64,000 nucleotides of DNA, from NCBI GenBank assembly GCA_958299035.1, contig CATQJL010000305.1:75856792-75920791 (forward strand), given 5' to 3'. The stretch's first letter is position 1. Every line of letters begins with the position of its first letter. The notes beneath the pieces are model-generated. The model worked only from the letters and a program-made list of their open reading frames with translations, did no database searches and was not told the origin of the DNA. Positions 36,880 to 47,778 of the stretch are shown in pieces. Both the position numbers and the translations under genes were made by a program. The DNA comes from Cylicocyclus nassatus. Its lineage: Eukaryota; Nematoda; Chromadorea; Rhabditida; Strongylidae.

Positions 36880-37369
36880 CTTATGAGGTATGGCCTAATT
36901 TTTTACCGTTTTTACCCTAAACATCAGCATTTCTCGAGAACTGGCACCTACAAAGGGTACAAATACGTACATCCATATGTATGTATAAGCTATACGATCA
37001 TATGAGTGGGAGGAACTCCGGACATCTGGGGGGCGGAGTTTGCCATTTTACTCCATTTTTTCTTTATTTCGTGTTATGGAAAAAATTCAGAAAGTGTAAG
37101 ATTGAATGAATGATGTTTTAAGCATTGTTGGAATAAATGAGAATTTTTTGGGTTTTTTGAGACCGATTTTTGGCGGTGAAATTCTATTCAACTACCATCA
37201 GATTTGAGCATCAAACTTCACCTGGAATACGAGTTAGGCAGACTCTTGATACCCATCTTATAGAGCTTGCTCTGCTCTGTCAAATGATCACTCATGCCTT
37301 TTCAATTAAAGGAGATTCAGAAAGACGATGGTTGTAGTAAGAACGATAAAAAATTATGAGACAACCCAA
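36880..37369 (+). mobile_element. Mariner-like MITE, TCTCATAATTTTTT family, copy 2
   Basis: The right end GATAAAAAATTATGAGACAA followed by CCCAA and TA (37,370-37,371) matches the termini at 35.5 and 56.5 kb. The interior shares TTTTTACCCTAAACATCAGC, CATTTCTCGAGAACTGG and the GTAGAGCTTGC-type box at 37,258. The left terminus has diverged and 36,880 is approximate. Confidence 0.75.
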
Positions 37370-37371
37370 TA

Positions 37372-40109
37372 GGTGTGTTAGGTTCATAAGTCCCACCCAG
37401 AAATTGCTATCCAAATGAAATTTTTTATAACAACACTTACAAATTATATACTTTTGTTAACCCTAAACAACTGCTCTATTTTATTGCGCATATTAGAGAG
37501 TTCGTTTGAAATACAGTGAATTATGTTGAAAATCTCGGAAATCATAACTTTGAGTAAAATCATTCAATCTACAATTCTTCCAAACGAGCATAGAACCACA
37601 AGCAAAAATAGATCAGAATTTCCTTAACCATTTAGCATCTTTGAGAGAAAAAAGTCAAAGAATTTCAATTTGAGTGGCTTTTTAATTAGCTTGTGACACA
37701 GGCACGTTTGCACTAATCTTTCTCTAAGCTAGTTTGAATGCGACAAATTTTTTGAAAGCACTACAATTGTTGAGATATTTTGTTGAACACTTATAGGTTA
37801 AGTTAATATAGGTATTGATGCTTTGAAATTTGCTGGGCCATAATTTGTGTTTATTTATATGTTAAGCACAAGGCGTGCCTTAATCGGAACAATCAACGAA
37901 AGAACTTAAAAACACAAGCAGAGATAAGAAAACAAAACATCCGTTAAGCAGTTCAAATACAGCTCCAGAAAAGTCAGAATAGAACGGATTAAATTTGCTT
38001 ATAGCATTTCCGAATTCATGGGATCCTGCGTCTTTTTGTTAGAGATAACTCAACTGCTAAATCTGGAAATATGCATGAAAATTTTTTTCTCACCGACATT
38101 TTTTGTAAAATTCACGTAGAGAGCATAAACAGAATGATGTATAATTTCAGCCACTTCCGCCGCCCTTATGAGGCCCTATGATTTTTGAGTAAAAACATGA
38201 CTGCTTCATGTTGGAAAAAAGCATGCATACACTTAGTTATCAAATATGAAGTTCAGATAATGCACGGTCGGAGAACCAAAAAAAGATAGAATTAGGGCTT
38301 CATAAGTCTTTTAACTGCATTGACGCTTTGCTGCTGCCTGATAAATATTTACATAACATAACAGCACTAATGAGACAAACTATACTTCTTGCATGATACG
38401 TATGTCTGCCTATACATCTGTCATATGATTCAGGCATATTGAATATATGTCATTCGGCTGAAGTAGGCGAACTGAGAGCATGACAATGCCACAACAACGC
38501 AAAATATGATTTCATTGTCAATATTACAGCAAATATCTCACTACGACTATGACTTGTCTAGTATATCGAACAAAGTTTGCGCTGACTTAGCATGCTTTCT
38601 TCGTAAAGACGGTGACTGTGCGGTAAGTATAAGTCATGCAATGCTGGGAAATAAAGTGATAGTAACAAGCAAGTTATGGTACATGACATTACAGTAGGCA
38701 AAAGTCTGGGAGCCTAATACTTTTTCGTACAAAACGAGAAGGGAAGTACCTAGAAACGAAAAATTTGGCGCACACAAAATTCGAACCATTGCAGATACAC
38801 CCCAGTGCTTGAATTGCAAAACTGCCTCTTTTGGCTTCCACGCAGCCCTACAAAATCTTGGCAAGTCCACCATGGCACGTAGTCGTAATGAAATTCGCCC
38901 CACACCATCACAATAACTGCTTCTTTTACCTTGGCAAATGTGCAGCACGATAGAGCAAGCTTTCATCTACAACATGCTTCCAAAAGAATTTTTTGCGTTG
39001 CTTATGCATAAAAATATTGATTTTCAATTAGAAGCATGTGTACGTCGCATACCGGAATTTTGGCTACAATCGCGCGAATAAAAACTCAAACTTATCGTTT
39101 AAAAATTATAAAAAGAGTTCTCATGGCCGAATTTCAATAGATTCTAATTTAGAAGACGTACTCAGGAACTCGCGCAGTGAGGGCGGTCAGCGAAGACCTT
39201 GCAAGCGCTCGTTGGTATGTGCGATTGTGCGGTCGTCAAGGGCCGATCGTACGGGTAAGATGTGGCGCACGGGTACTATCGCTCGCCGCTTGCGCGGAAA
39301 AGGTGAACCGCTCGCTCGCTGTTGGGGTAGCGAGATGCCTTGATCCTTCTCTTTGAGCATGTTGGTCTTTACATCCGGGAACGTGGGTCGTGCAAGATTG
39401 GCCACAATTTGGTTGGGGGTCTACACTTTTACTTCTGACCGTGCATAAACTCATAGACCTTCCTCGTACTCCTGGTTAATGGAGATCGCGCTGCTGATAC
39501 AGACACATCATGACCAATGGCAGCCTAAACGCTGCGTCGTATCTCACGCAGGTACCGTTTAGGCTCACAGCGTGTGACAACTACAAGAAGAGAATAAAAA
39601 TCACTGTCGGCCGCTTGCACGACCACGGGTTTTGTCGTCCGATCAGACGGGCACATTGCTGGCCGCTCGCTTGGGCAAATGTACTGCCGCCCGATCGCAC
39701 GGTAACATTGCCTGCAGCTTATACGGAATTTTCATTGTTTGTCGCACGCACGGAAGCTATAGGTGGTTTATGTCGGCTCTTTGTGCGCTGGTGCCTGTAG
39801 GATGACCGCTAGCACGGCGCGAATCCCCGAGTATACAAAAAATACAGCCTTGGTCCCAGTGTCTGTTGAGTATTCTATAGCTTTTAAATTTGTTCTGAAG
39901 ACTGATTTCCACTGGCACGTAGGTAACATTCGCAAACCTTTATTTTCCGTTCATGCAAGAACAGCTCCTGGCAAAAGCAAAACTAGGATACAATAGCGCA
40001 AAGCCTCTTCTATGTTGTGTGCATCGAAGTTTTGTAAAATATTAACAGCATCTCTAGCTACAGCAAAAACTGTAACTACTAAAAATTCCTGTTTTTCGCT
40101 TTGTAAAAG
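37372..40109. other. Intergenic DNA with two GC-rich islands
   Basis: No gene recognised. Two islands at about 39,170-39,345 and 39,510-39,820 are much richer in CG dinucleotides than their surroundings and share a GCCGATCGTACGGGTAA / GCCCGATCGCACGGTAA motif. CAGCCTAAACG at 39,523 recurs inverted near 39,558. They are probably fragments of GC-rich elements, since their reading frames have no domains. Confidence 0.45.
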
Positions 40110-40111
40110 TA

Positions 40112-41060
40112 TTAGGTTGTGACATAAGTCTTGTTACACTTAACTTCTAACGGCGATAAGTCATACACCTCATAGTCTTTGCAGGACTTCAGGATACCAA
40201 CCGATAGAGCAAAGCAAGCTCTACAAAATGGTCTGCAAAATTTCGCACCAGCTCCGACCCACCGTAAGTTTGCAGCCAAAATGTGAGTCGTACTGAAATT
40301 CAAAAAATCGCGAAAAATTCATATCTTTGTTTAAACAAATCCTACGGATCTCCAACTTGCTCATAAAAATTGCCCACTATATCAAACACTCATATGTACC
40401 GTTGCTGTACTTTTTCCTTATCTAGAAATCGAGAAAAAGAATTTTTTTTAGTTTTTACAAAAACGAAGCTATGCTGTTTCTTTTTATGTAGTTGTATACT
40501 ACAATCCCTTAGAAGTATAACCGTAAATTTTCAGCTTCCCAGAAGCCCTAGTTTTCGAGAAATGCCAAATTTGGCTTTTATCACTCGGGCGTTCAATGCT
40601 AAATTAGGTATTTCTCGAAAACTAGGGCTTCTGGGAAGCTGAAAATTTACGGTTATACTTCTAAGGGATTGTAGTATACAACTGCATAAAAAGAAACAGC
40701 ATAGCTTCGTTTTTGTAAAAACTAAAAAAATTCTTTTTCTCGATTTCTAGATAAGGAAAAAGTACAGCAACGGTACATATGAGTGTTTGATATAGTGGGC
40801 AATTTTTATGAGCAAGTTGGAGATCCGTAGGATTTGTTTAAACAAAGATATGAATTTTTCGCGATTTTTTGAATTTCAGTACGACTCACATTTTGGCTGC
40901 AAACTTACGGTGGGTCGGAGCTGGTGCGAAATTTTGCAGACCATTTTGTAGAGCTTGCTTTGCTCTATCGGTTGGTACCCTGAAGTCCTGCAAAGACTAT
41001 GAGGTGTATGACTTATCGCCGTTAGAAGTTAAATGTAACAAGACTTATGTCACAACCTAA
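40112..41060. mobile_element. Nearly perfect 949-bp mariner-like hairpin MITE
   Basis: Two arms of about 450 bp (40,112-40,563 and 40,609-41,060) are almost identical reverse complements around a loop of about 45 bp. The ends are TTAGGTTGTGACATAAGTCT, flanked by TA at 40,110-40,111 and 41,061-41,062. The same 63-codon frame (start MNFSTTHILAANLRW) appears on the minus strand at 40,303-40,112 and on the plus strand at 40,869-41,060, differing at one residue, and is simply the arm read twice. Such identity implies recent origin or ongoing conversion. No transposase. Confidence 0.92.
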
Positions 41061-41062
41061 TA

Positions 41063-41890
41063 CTAGTTTGGTAATTTCCATTCTTACAAAAACATATGGC
41101 AGCCATTCCAGCCAAAGAGAATGTATTCTGTAGAGGATGACTGCAGCATACGTGGCATAAAATTGAAATCAAAACCATCAGTATCTTTGTAATTGCAGTA
41201 CTGCAAAGTTAGGCTCCCAGAGTTTTGCCGCGCCCTGTACAATGTAGGGACATAAATTTACATTTATATATATATATATATTCGTATTTATATTACGCTA
41301 ACAATATTACACCCTTACACTCGAGATTCAACAAAAAAGGAAGATAGTTACAATGAAAAACATACCAGACAAACTCATGCCAACTAGTCACACTGCCGAA
41401 GCAAATGTAAATAACAAGAGTATTTCTGAACTCGAAAACCTTTGCTTTGATGAGCTTTACAAGGCAGAACTTCATACGGCAGAGAAGAATGTAATTAACA
41501 CGAATATCATCAAAACCTTTAGTAGTAAAAACTCCTTGAAAAGTTGTCTTAAACCGAAAACAACGAACAAATGGGTTTCTTCAGTGTCATTGTATTGTGC
41601 CAATTAGCTACAGTACAGTTGGTATTTTTTTCTCACTCAGAAGCCAATATCTCATTCGAAACACAGTTGATTGAGAGCAGAAACAAGATTGAGATTAAAA
41701 ATAATTCAATTTTGAAGTTTTAAGGCATTATGTCTTACTGACACCAAAATCTCACATTCGAATAGAATTTTTTGGTTAAAACTGTTGAGAAAGAATACGC
41801 TCGGGATCTTTCCGACAGAATATAATCAAAATTGTTTTGGGTAATTCATTGTTGATCGCGGCAGCTTACCTGGCTTTTTTTCTTTGCTAA
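41063..41890. other. Intergenic DNA with a TA microsatellite
   Basis: (TA)n at about 41,266-41,281. A plus-strand frame at 41,353-41,607 has ordinary composition and no recognised domain. No gene is called. Confidence 0.5.
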
Positions 41891-41892
41891 CG

Positions 41893-42030
41893 GACTCAGG
41901 TTGAACCATAGGTGCGATAGGGGAAGCCGGGCTCTCCCCAGGTGAAGGGGGTCTCGGCTGTTCCCGACCTTCAAGGGTGAAGGGGGTGAGTCTAGGGGGG
42001 AGGGGGGAGGAAGAGAGAAAAGGTAAATAA
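41893..42030. mobile_element. Half of a GGTGAAGGGGGT-type MITE, left end preserved
   Basis: GGTTGAACCATAGGTGCGAT at about 41,899 is followed by CCCAGGTGAAGGGGGTC, an intervening CCTTCAAGGGTGAAGGGGGT, and then a G-rich run (GGGGGGAGGGGGGAGG). The same core in the same orientation occurs at 45,338-45,392, where the opposite inverted terminus (ATCGCAACTATGGGTTGAAC) is kept instead. The right terminus is missing here. Confidence 0.6.
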
Positions 42031-42201
42031 GCGTGGTATGAAGAGCTCTAATTTGCACCTTATTTAGGCACAAATTGTTTGAAAGAAATTAAAAATTTTA
42101 AAAAATTGACTTTATGAAGATCTGTGCTCCTGTTTCATCGCATAAACAATAAACGAAAGCAATAAGGTTTATCCCAAAAGATGTACAAATTAGGAACAAC
42201 T

Positions 42202-43385
42202 TCAATTCCTGCACATCATCATAAACGATATCACTATAGCTAACGTCAGAGCAACAAGTTCGCTGCCTGAAAAATCTTCTTCTTCCTCCAAAAGGTCATC
42301 GGAGTAGCAGTAGAATTGCGTGCAAAAGCGTTCTGAGTCGAAAATGGATTTGAAACTTTCTTCTTTTTCTAAGCGTTTTTGTGACTTTTTTCCTGGCCCT
42401 CTGGTAGCACCAGGAAAGTCCGCAGGTAGGTGACCAGTTTCTTCATACCATCTTTTAGGATATTTCAAAAAGTCATGTGGTAATAGCCTGTATGGCCCAC
42501 TTATACCAATCCTTTGAATGAAGTTTTTAGATAACAATATGTTCAGTAAAAGGTTGACAAATTAAGTAATTGCTTAGATGCTCCATCGCTGTACGACTTC
42601 TGCGTTCTGTTCTGATAACAGAGGATGGAAAATTTCTTTCTCCACCTCTGCCGTGCTAGTCGGAATGGAAACTAGCTTTGCTGTAAGTCCATCAGATTTT
42701 TGCGGTAAGTAATGGGAAAGAGCGAGATCGCATATGCTTTCGCAACACAAGAAGGGAATATTGCATACTTTTTTGAGCCTTATCAAACTCTGGCTTCACC
42801 TTCTCTGGCATACGTCTTGTTAGCTGGCGAGAAAGCTGCTCAACTTCTTCTTCAACAACATCTGCGGAATAGCCGAAAAAAGTAGATACTATGCTGCGCG
42901 TTGGTTTTCTTTCAATATCATAGGTCATAATGCCACAGGGCGAATAACTTCTAAAAGCATAAAGCACAGAGTTGGGTTTGCACTCCAGTCGGGATCTAAG
43001 AGCAGTAGCTATGCTTTGTACTAACACCTTCCTTTTTCCATATCCATGTTTGTGAATTTAGCAGCTTTGAAATCTTCAGCAACCTGAAGATCAGCATGGA
43101 GTTCCTGGACATTCTCATTGAAACTAGGCAATCTGCTTGGATTCCTTATGTAGGAAATCAGAGAGTTTCGCTCAATTGCCAACTCTGTATCAATGTCGAC
43201 AACATTTTCGTCGGCGTAAGATTCTCCTTCTGCCTCCTGTTGAACTGGAACACATGCGAGTCATCTGCGATTTTGTGAAATATTCTGCCTGCCGTTTCCT
43301 CTTCAAACTGCCAACCTTTCCAAAACATTGAGGGATAATTTAATAACATGTTATTCTTCTGAATGTCTTGAAGTTTTTGATTCAT
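42202..43385 (-). CDS. Unrecognised multi-exon gene, C-terminal membrane segment
   Basis: I do not recognise the product. Protein-like minus-strand blocks follow each other. 43,385-43,240 starts MNQKLQDIQKNNM. About 43,245-43,024 includes DENVVDIDTELAIERNSLIS and PSFNENVQELHADLQ. About 43,020-42,780 includes CKPNSVLYAFRSYSPCGI and ADVVEEEVEQLSRQLTRRM. 42,692-42,574 includes STAEVEKEIFHPLLSEQNAE. 42,537-42,202 includes GPYRLLPHDFLKYPKRWYEE, a DDLLEEEEDFSG acidic stretch, and a final hydrophobic helix (LVALTLAIVISFMMM) four residues from the stop, suggesting a tail-anchored membrane protein. One junction is a good intron (donor A|gtatgc near 42,770, acceptor cttacag near 42,692). Others need either a 32-bp intron near 43,000 or single-base frameshifts, so the gene may be decayed or the assembly imperfect. 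Start and exon limits are approximate. Confidence 0.55.
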
Positions 43386-43744
43386 TGAACAACCATTCTC
43401 TACAAATTAGGTAAGGTGAGTCTAGAGCGTTTTCACGAAAGTGACCTTCTTCAGCACTAGATTTACAGAGTATAGATTCCAGAAATGGGCGGATTTTTGT
43501 GTGAAGGTGTGGAAATTCACCAATCTCCCATAGTTTTTTGAGTGTGTACTAATAATGATGGCATGACTGTCAATCAAAAGCGCATTTCTAACCAAAAAAA
43601 CATAAACATACAACAACGATAAGCAATAGAAAAATAGATAAATAAATAGAAAAATAGATGCGTTAGCTTACGTTCTCGTTAGTGCTGATAACGATGTCAA
43701 TCCACAGCACATTTTTACTATTAACTTGCTCCACCTCGCTCTTA

Positions 43745-44452
43745 TTGGGTCTTCCCGAAAGCTCTTGCGCACGATTTTCAAAAATTCATAACTTCTGATT
43801 TTTCCAACCAATTTGACTGCTTTCACTTTTATGTGAAAGGGTAAGTCATCCTCTTTATAATGACATCTCAGTGCTTACTAATGGTCATCTGTTGCATAGA
43901 TAAGAGCGATAGAAGAAAAATGGTCAAAATTTGAATTTTCTGTGTAGGGTCATAAAAAATCGGAGACTTGCAACAAAAATCGGAGCAGTCAGTATTGTAG
44001 GTTCTTTTACCAGCTCTTTCTAAAAGTGCAAAATTTGCGCCGATTGAGCGTCTCTATGAAAAGTTATGATTTCCGTGAAAAATGCCAAAATAAACCAAAT
44101 TCGCCCTTTTGTATTGCTTGCTCGAAAATCATAACTTTTCATAGAGACCTTCAATCAGCGCAAACTTTGCACTGTTAGAAAGAGCTGGTGAAGGAACCTA
44201 AAATACTGATTGCTCCGATTTTTGTTGCAAGTTTCCGATTTTCTATGACCCTACACGAAAAATTCAAATTTTGACCAATATTCTTCTATCCCTCTTAATT
44301 TATGCAACAGATGACCATTAGTAAGCACTGAGATGTCGTTATAAAGAGCATGACTTACCCTTTCAAATAAAAGTAAAAGCAGCCAAATCGGTTTGAAAAA
44401 TCAAAAACTATGAATTTTTGAAAATCGAGCGCAAGAGCTCGGGACAACCTAT
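43745..44452. mobile_element. Mariner-like foldback MITE, ~700 bp
   Basis: The left end TTGGGTCTTCCCGAAAGCTC and the inverted right end TAGGTTGTCCCGAGCTCTTG are flanked by TA. Extended inverted similarity includes TTTTCAAAAATTCATA next to each end and GCAACAGATGACCATTAGTA with its inverse. The centre, near 44,098, is itself a mirror around TCATAACTTTTCATAGAGAC. No coding capacity. Confidence 0.8.
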
Positions 44453-44454
44453 AC

Positions 44455-45195
44455 AATGTATTGGCTTTTATCGGTTACCGGAGCAAATGATTTTTAGAGC
44501 CGGGAAGCAAAGAAGCCCTAACATGCTGTATACCATTCGAAAGCAGAAATCATGGAGAATCGACGTAGACCGTCGATTTTTTTCTAGGTCTTCTGTGCCG
44601 CGAGATATGAGGGATTTTATGTGCTTCAAAAATTAACTGATTTTGTGCCCTCACTTTCTGCTGTCCAAATGAATGCTACGAGAAAGTCGACGGTCTACGT
44701 TTGTTAATGAAGACTTGCTCTTTAACACAGATAGATAATCAGCAGTGATTATGTCTTCATTTGGCAGAATCTGCTGTTGAAAATGACCATGTTTCCAGAT
44801 AAAATGCGGTGTATCTCTCGATAGAGGGGGGCTAGAAAGAAGTCGACAGTCTAGGTCGAATTCCCTTTTCCCGAGCTTTCGAATGGTATATAGGTTGCTG
44901 GGCGAAAAAACTAACCAGTTTTCAAAAATGGGGTGGAGATATTTACTATTAGCTTGCTCCAACCCAGCTCCACCAATGTATTGGCTTTTATCGGTTACCG
45001 GAGCAAATGATTTTTAGAGCCGGGAAGCAAAGAAGCCTTAACATGCTGTATACATTCGAAAGCTGAGATCATGGAGAATCGACGTAGATCTCGACTTTCT
45101 TCTAGGTCTTCTGTGCCGCGAGATATGAGGGATTTTATATTCTCCAAAAACCAATTGATTTTTTGTCCTCACTTTCTGCTCTCCAAATGAACCGA
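44455..45195. repeat. Cluster of direct and inverted ~200-bp repeats
   Basis: 44,455-44,666 and 44,977-45,193 are direct repeats that both start CAATGTATTGGCTTTTATCG and both contain GAGCCGGGAAGCAAAGAAGC and GCCGCGAGATATGAGGGATT. The segment between them (about 44,651-44,960) holds a more diverged inverted relative, sharing TATACCATTCGAAAGC and a GTAGACCGTCGA-like block. Reading frames on both strands here are repeat shadows. The first copy begins directly at the right end of the mariner-like MITE. Confidence 0.8.
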
Positions 45196-45331
45196 GGATA
45201 AATAAATAATATAAATAAACATAAATAACGTCTCTTTTGTAAATTTATGAGTGTACTTGTTGCTTGAGGTATTTAGCCTGCAAAACCTTTTAACGACGAT
45301 TTTTATCATATTCTCAGAGTACAATCCCAAT

Positions 45332-45425
45332 CTCGGCCCAGGTGAAGGGGGTCATCGGGAGGTTGGCCTCAAAGTGAAGGGGGTAAGATCCATCACTCCC
45401 CCTATCGCAACTATGGGTTGAACTC
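45332..45425. mobile_element. Half of a GGTGAAGGGGGT-type MITE, right end preserved
   Basis: Shares CCCAGGTGAAGGGGGTC and AAAGTGAAGGGGGTAAG with 41,893-42,030 in the same orientation and ends CCCCCTATCGCAACTATGGG TTGAAC, the inverse of the start of that element. Its own left terminus is absent. The two partial copies bracket the gene at 42.2-43.4 kb and the repeats at 43.7-45.2 kb. Confidence 0.6.
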
Positions 45426-46580
45426 AATGTAGCTTGTTTTATCAATGTCCATTTTTCTGCTTTTATAGAGGATTACAAATTCTAAATGTTGAGAGATAGA
45501 ATTGGTCTTCAGAATTACAAAAAGACGAGTAAGATTGTCAAAAGCAGAGTAAGGTATTTATAATAAGACACATAAAGTGTCCACATAATCGACAGCTTAC
45601 GACAATGAAACGATAGAAATGAGATGATGTGCAAAACAATAATATTGAGTCACCTCGCTGCTAGCATTACGTCAAATCTTCTTCATTCTTGCAGTACAAA
45701 CAAGCTTGGTAATCTACAAGGAAATAATTCAAAAAAACACCCTCTGGGTATTTCCGTATGAATCTAGCTGATTGCAGCAAGTGTTCATCAGCTGCTCAAT
45801 GCACAACAACTTGTCCACTTTAGTATTGTAGGGATTCTGTTGTGAAGAAAATACATAGAGTTCTAGGCTTTGACTAAATTCATACATTATACCTGCATAT
45901 CATTCATCTATATATTGAAGATAAGAAATGATAAGAGGAAATGATAGACATAAGGATGATTGCGGATGTCCGGTAAGGGGAATGTGATTGTGCCTACATA
46001 CGAATGAATAAAATGTTTGGGAACAAAACAAGTACGAAATACGTAGCACAGATCCATTCTCATAAACAGGGAAAACAGTCTATGCGACAAAACTTCTCCA
46101 GGAAGAGAATACCAGATGCTCAAAATTCAGTGCAGACTTAATCCTTTCCATCATTTTAGGTCGGTTATTTATAAAGAGCTAAGCGAAGGCGACAAAGCAC
46201 TTCATTGAAGCCAACCAGTATTTTCTGAATGAATGCGTAGTGACACACGCTTCCTAGATCTGTGTATGAAGAATTCGATGCAGTATTGATTTTTTCAATC
46301 TTTTTGGGCCGATTATATAAAATGCTTAGTCAGATGTATGCAAGTTTGCTGTTCGCTTTCGTCAAGCTTTAGCACTGATATTTTTAGAATGATTCCAAAT
46401 GTTGATTGATTTTGACTATTCGGCTAGGTCACGCAACTCGATGTCTTCACATTTCTCAAGTGGCTGAAAAGTAAAGCATAGTTGCAACATCAAAAATCCA
46501 GGTTGTTGATTCAGTTAGTGTTTCACAATCCACTCTATACTAATTCATTAGTCTTACACGTGTTGATTAGCTTAGAGGCT
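45426..46580. other. Intergenic DNA, no gene recognised
   Basis: AT-rich; no recognisable gene, RNA or repeat. Confidence 0.55.
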
Positions 46581-46582
46581 AA

Positions 46583-47012
46583 GGCCTAAGGCATATCTCG
46601 CGCGATTTCCTCAAATCGCTACATCCACGCGATTTGGCAGTTTGCCAGATATTTACAGATCAATCCTGTGCGGGTCCTAAGTGCATAGGCGGGGAGACGG
46701 TCTTTTCGCACGGGCGGTCTCCAGCGTCTCCCTGATTTTGACTTTTCCTAACATGTAATGCACGCCGCAAACCTTTCCTCCCCCTGTTTTGCTTAGGCAA
46801 AAGCCGCCGCAGGGTGTGTCGCGCGCGGCGATGATCCTGTGTGGAAAGCATTACGGTCGTGCGAATCGTCCTACACCCCATAGGCGCGTAGCTACCGTAA
46901 GTTATGGCAAAAGCTTTGAGTCTAGCTCATGCAAAGCGCGCTAACACCAGTTACGAAGAGTCGCTGCAATGCCAGCGCAGCGACTGGAATCGCGTGAAGT
47001 ATGCCTTAGGCC
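46583..47012. mobile_element. Harbinger-like MITE, 430 bp
   Basis: The left end GGCCTAAGGCATATCTCGCG and right end (inverted, GGCCTAAGGCATACTTCACG) are terminal inverted repeats flanked by TAA at 46,580-46,582 and 47,013-47,015. The right subterminal AATCGCGTGAAGT matches that of the 202-bp element at 16,321-16,522, so both belong to one lineage. The interior is GC-rich (GTGTGTCGCGCGCGGCG). The minus-strand frame at 46,660-46,881 lies inside it and has no domain. Confidence 0.8.
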
Positions 47013-47015
47013 TAA

Positions 47016-47776
47016 CAGAACGCTCTGTGTTGGCTTTTGTATTACTCTACATATCGTAAAGTATGTTCCAATAATCCTTACTGCAAAAATCTATAAAAAT
47101 GTTAGAAGTTGAGCGCTCACTGTTGACTGTGACATGCTTATAGCGCTTTGGGCCGCAATCTTCCCAACCACACCGTGCGTTGGTGTTCAAAGCTAGCGCG
47201 GTGAGATTGGAAACAATTGGATTTCAAACAGCCTGCACGTAGTTGCATGTCCCAGTGTATTGTAGTGCAAGCCATCATTCCAAGCCGTCTAAGGCAAGCA
47301 TATCTTGACCTTGCGGCCCACTGAACAGCATCAGTCGTGACATCAATCTAGATGCTGATCGCTTTGTAGACATGCGCGTTTTCAGGAAAGAACATCTTCG
47401 CTACTTGTAGAAGCTTGTTTCAAATAGATTAAGCTGTCGCTAGTCAAGTGTCACAGCCGTGGTTCTCACCAGCCAGCGGCAAAATTTTATCTACATAGTC
47501 CAGCCATATTCATATCGCCCACAATGAAAAAAAACGATGATGACTGATGATCACTGTTAGATTTTTGAAACAGGGAGATAAAAAAAGGAAAGAAGTTCAG
47601 CTTGAATTTCCATAAAAATTGCAGATGTTTGAGAAGGAATTTGGATTATCTTCTTCAAGAAGAAGGATAAATTTTATCTTTCTCCTGTGGCGATGATTAG
47701 CTGCTATCGATTCCTTCCATCCGCAGGTCTTGGAAAGTGTATGGTTTCGTGCACTATCGCCTAATTTTGATTTTAA
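47016..47776. other. Intergenic DNA, no gene recognised
   Basis: No gene, RNA or repeat recognised. Confidence 0.5.
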
Positions 47777-47778
47777 TA

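Noticed and set aside
40112..41060. Two nearly identical 63-codon frames on opposite strands
   Set aside because: They are the two arms of one palindromic MITE and cannot represent two paralogous genes.
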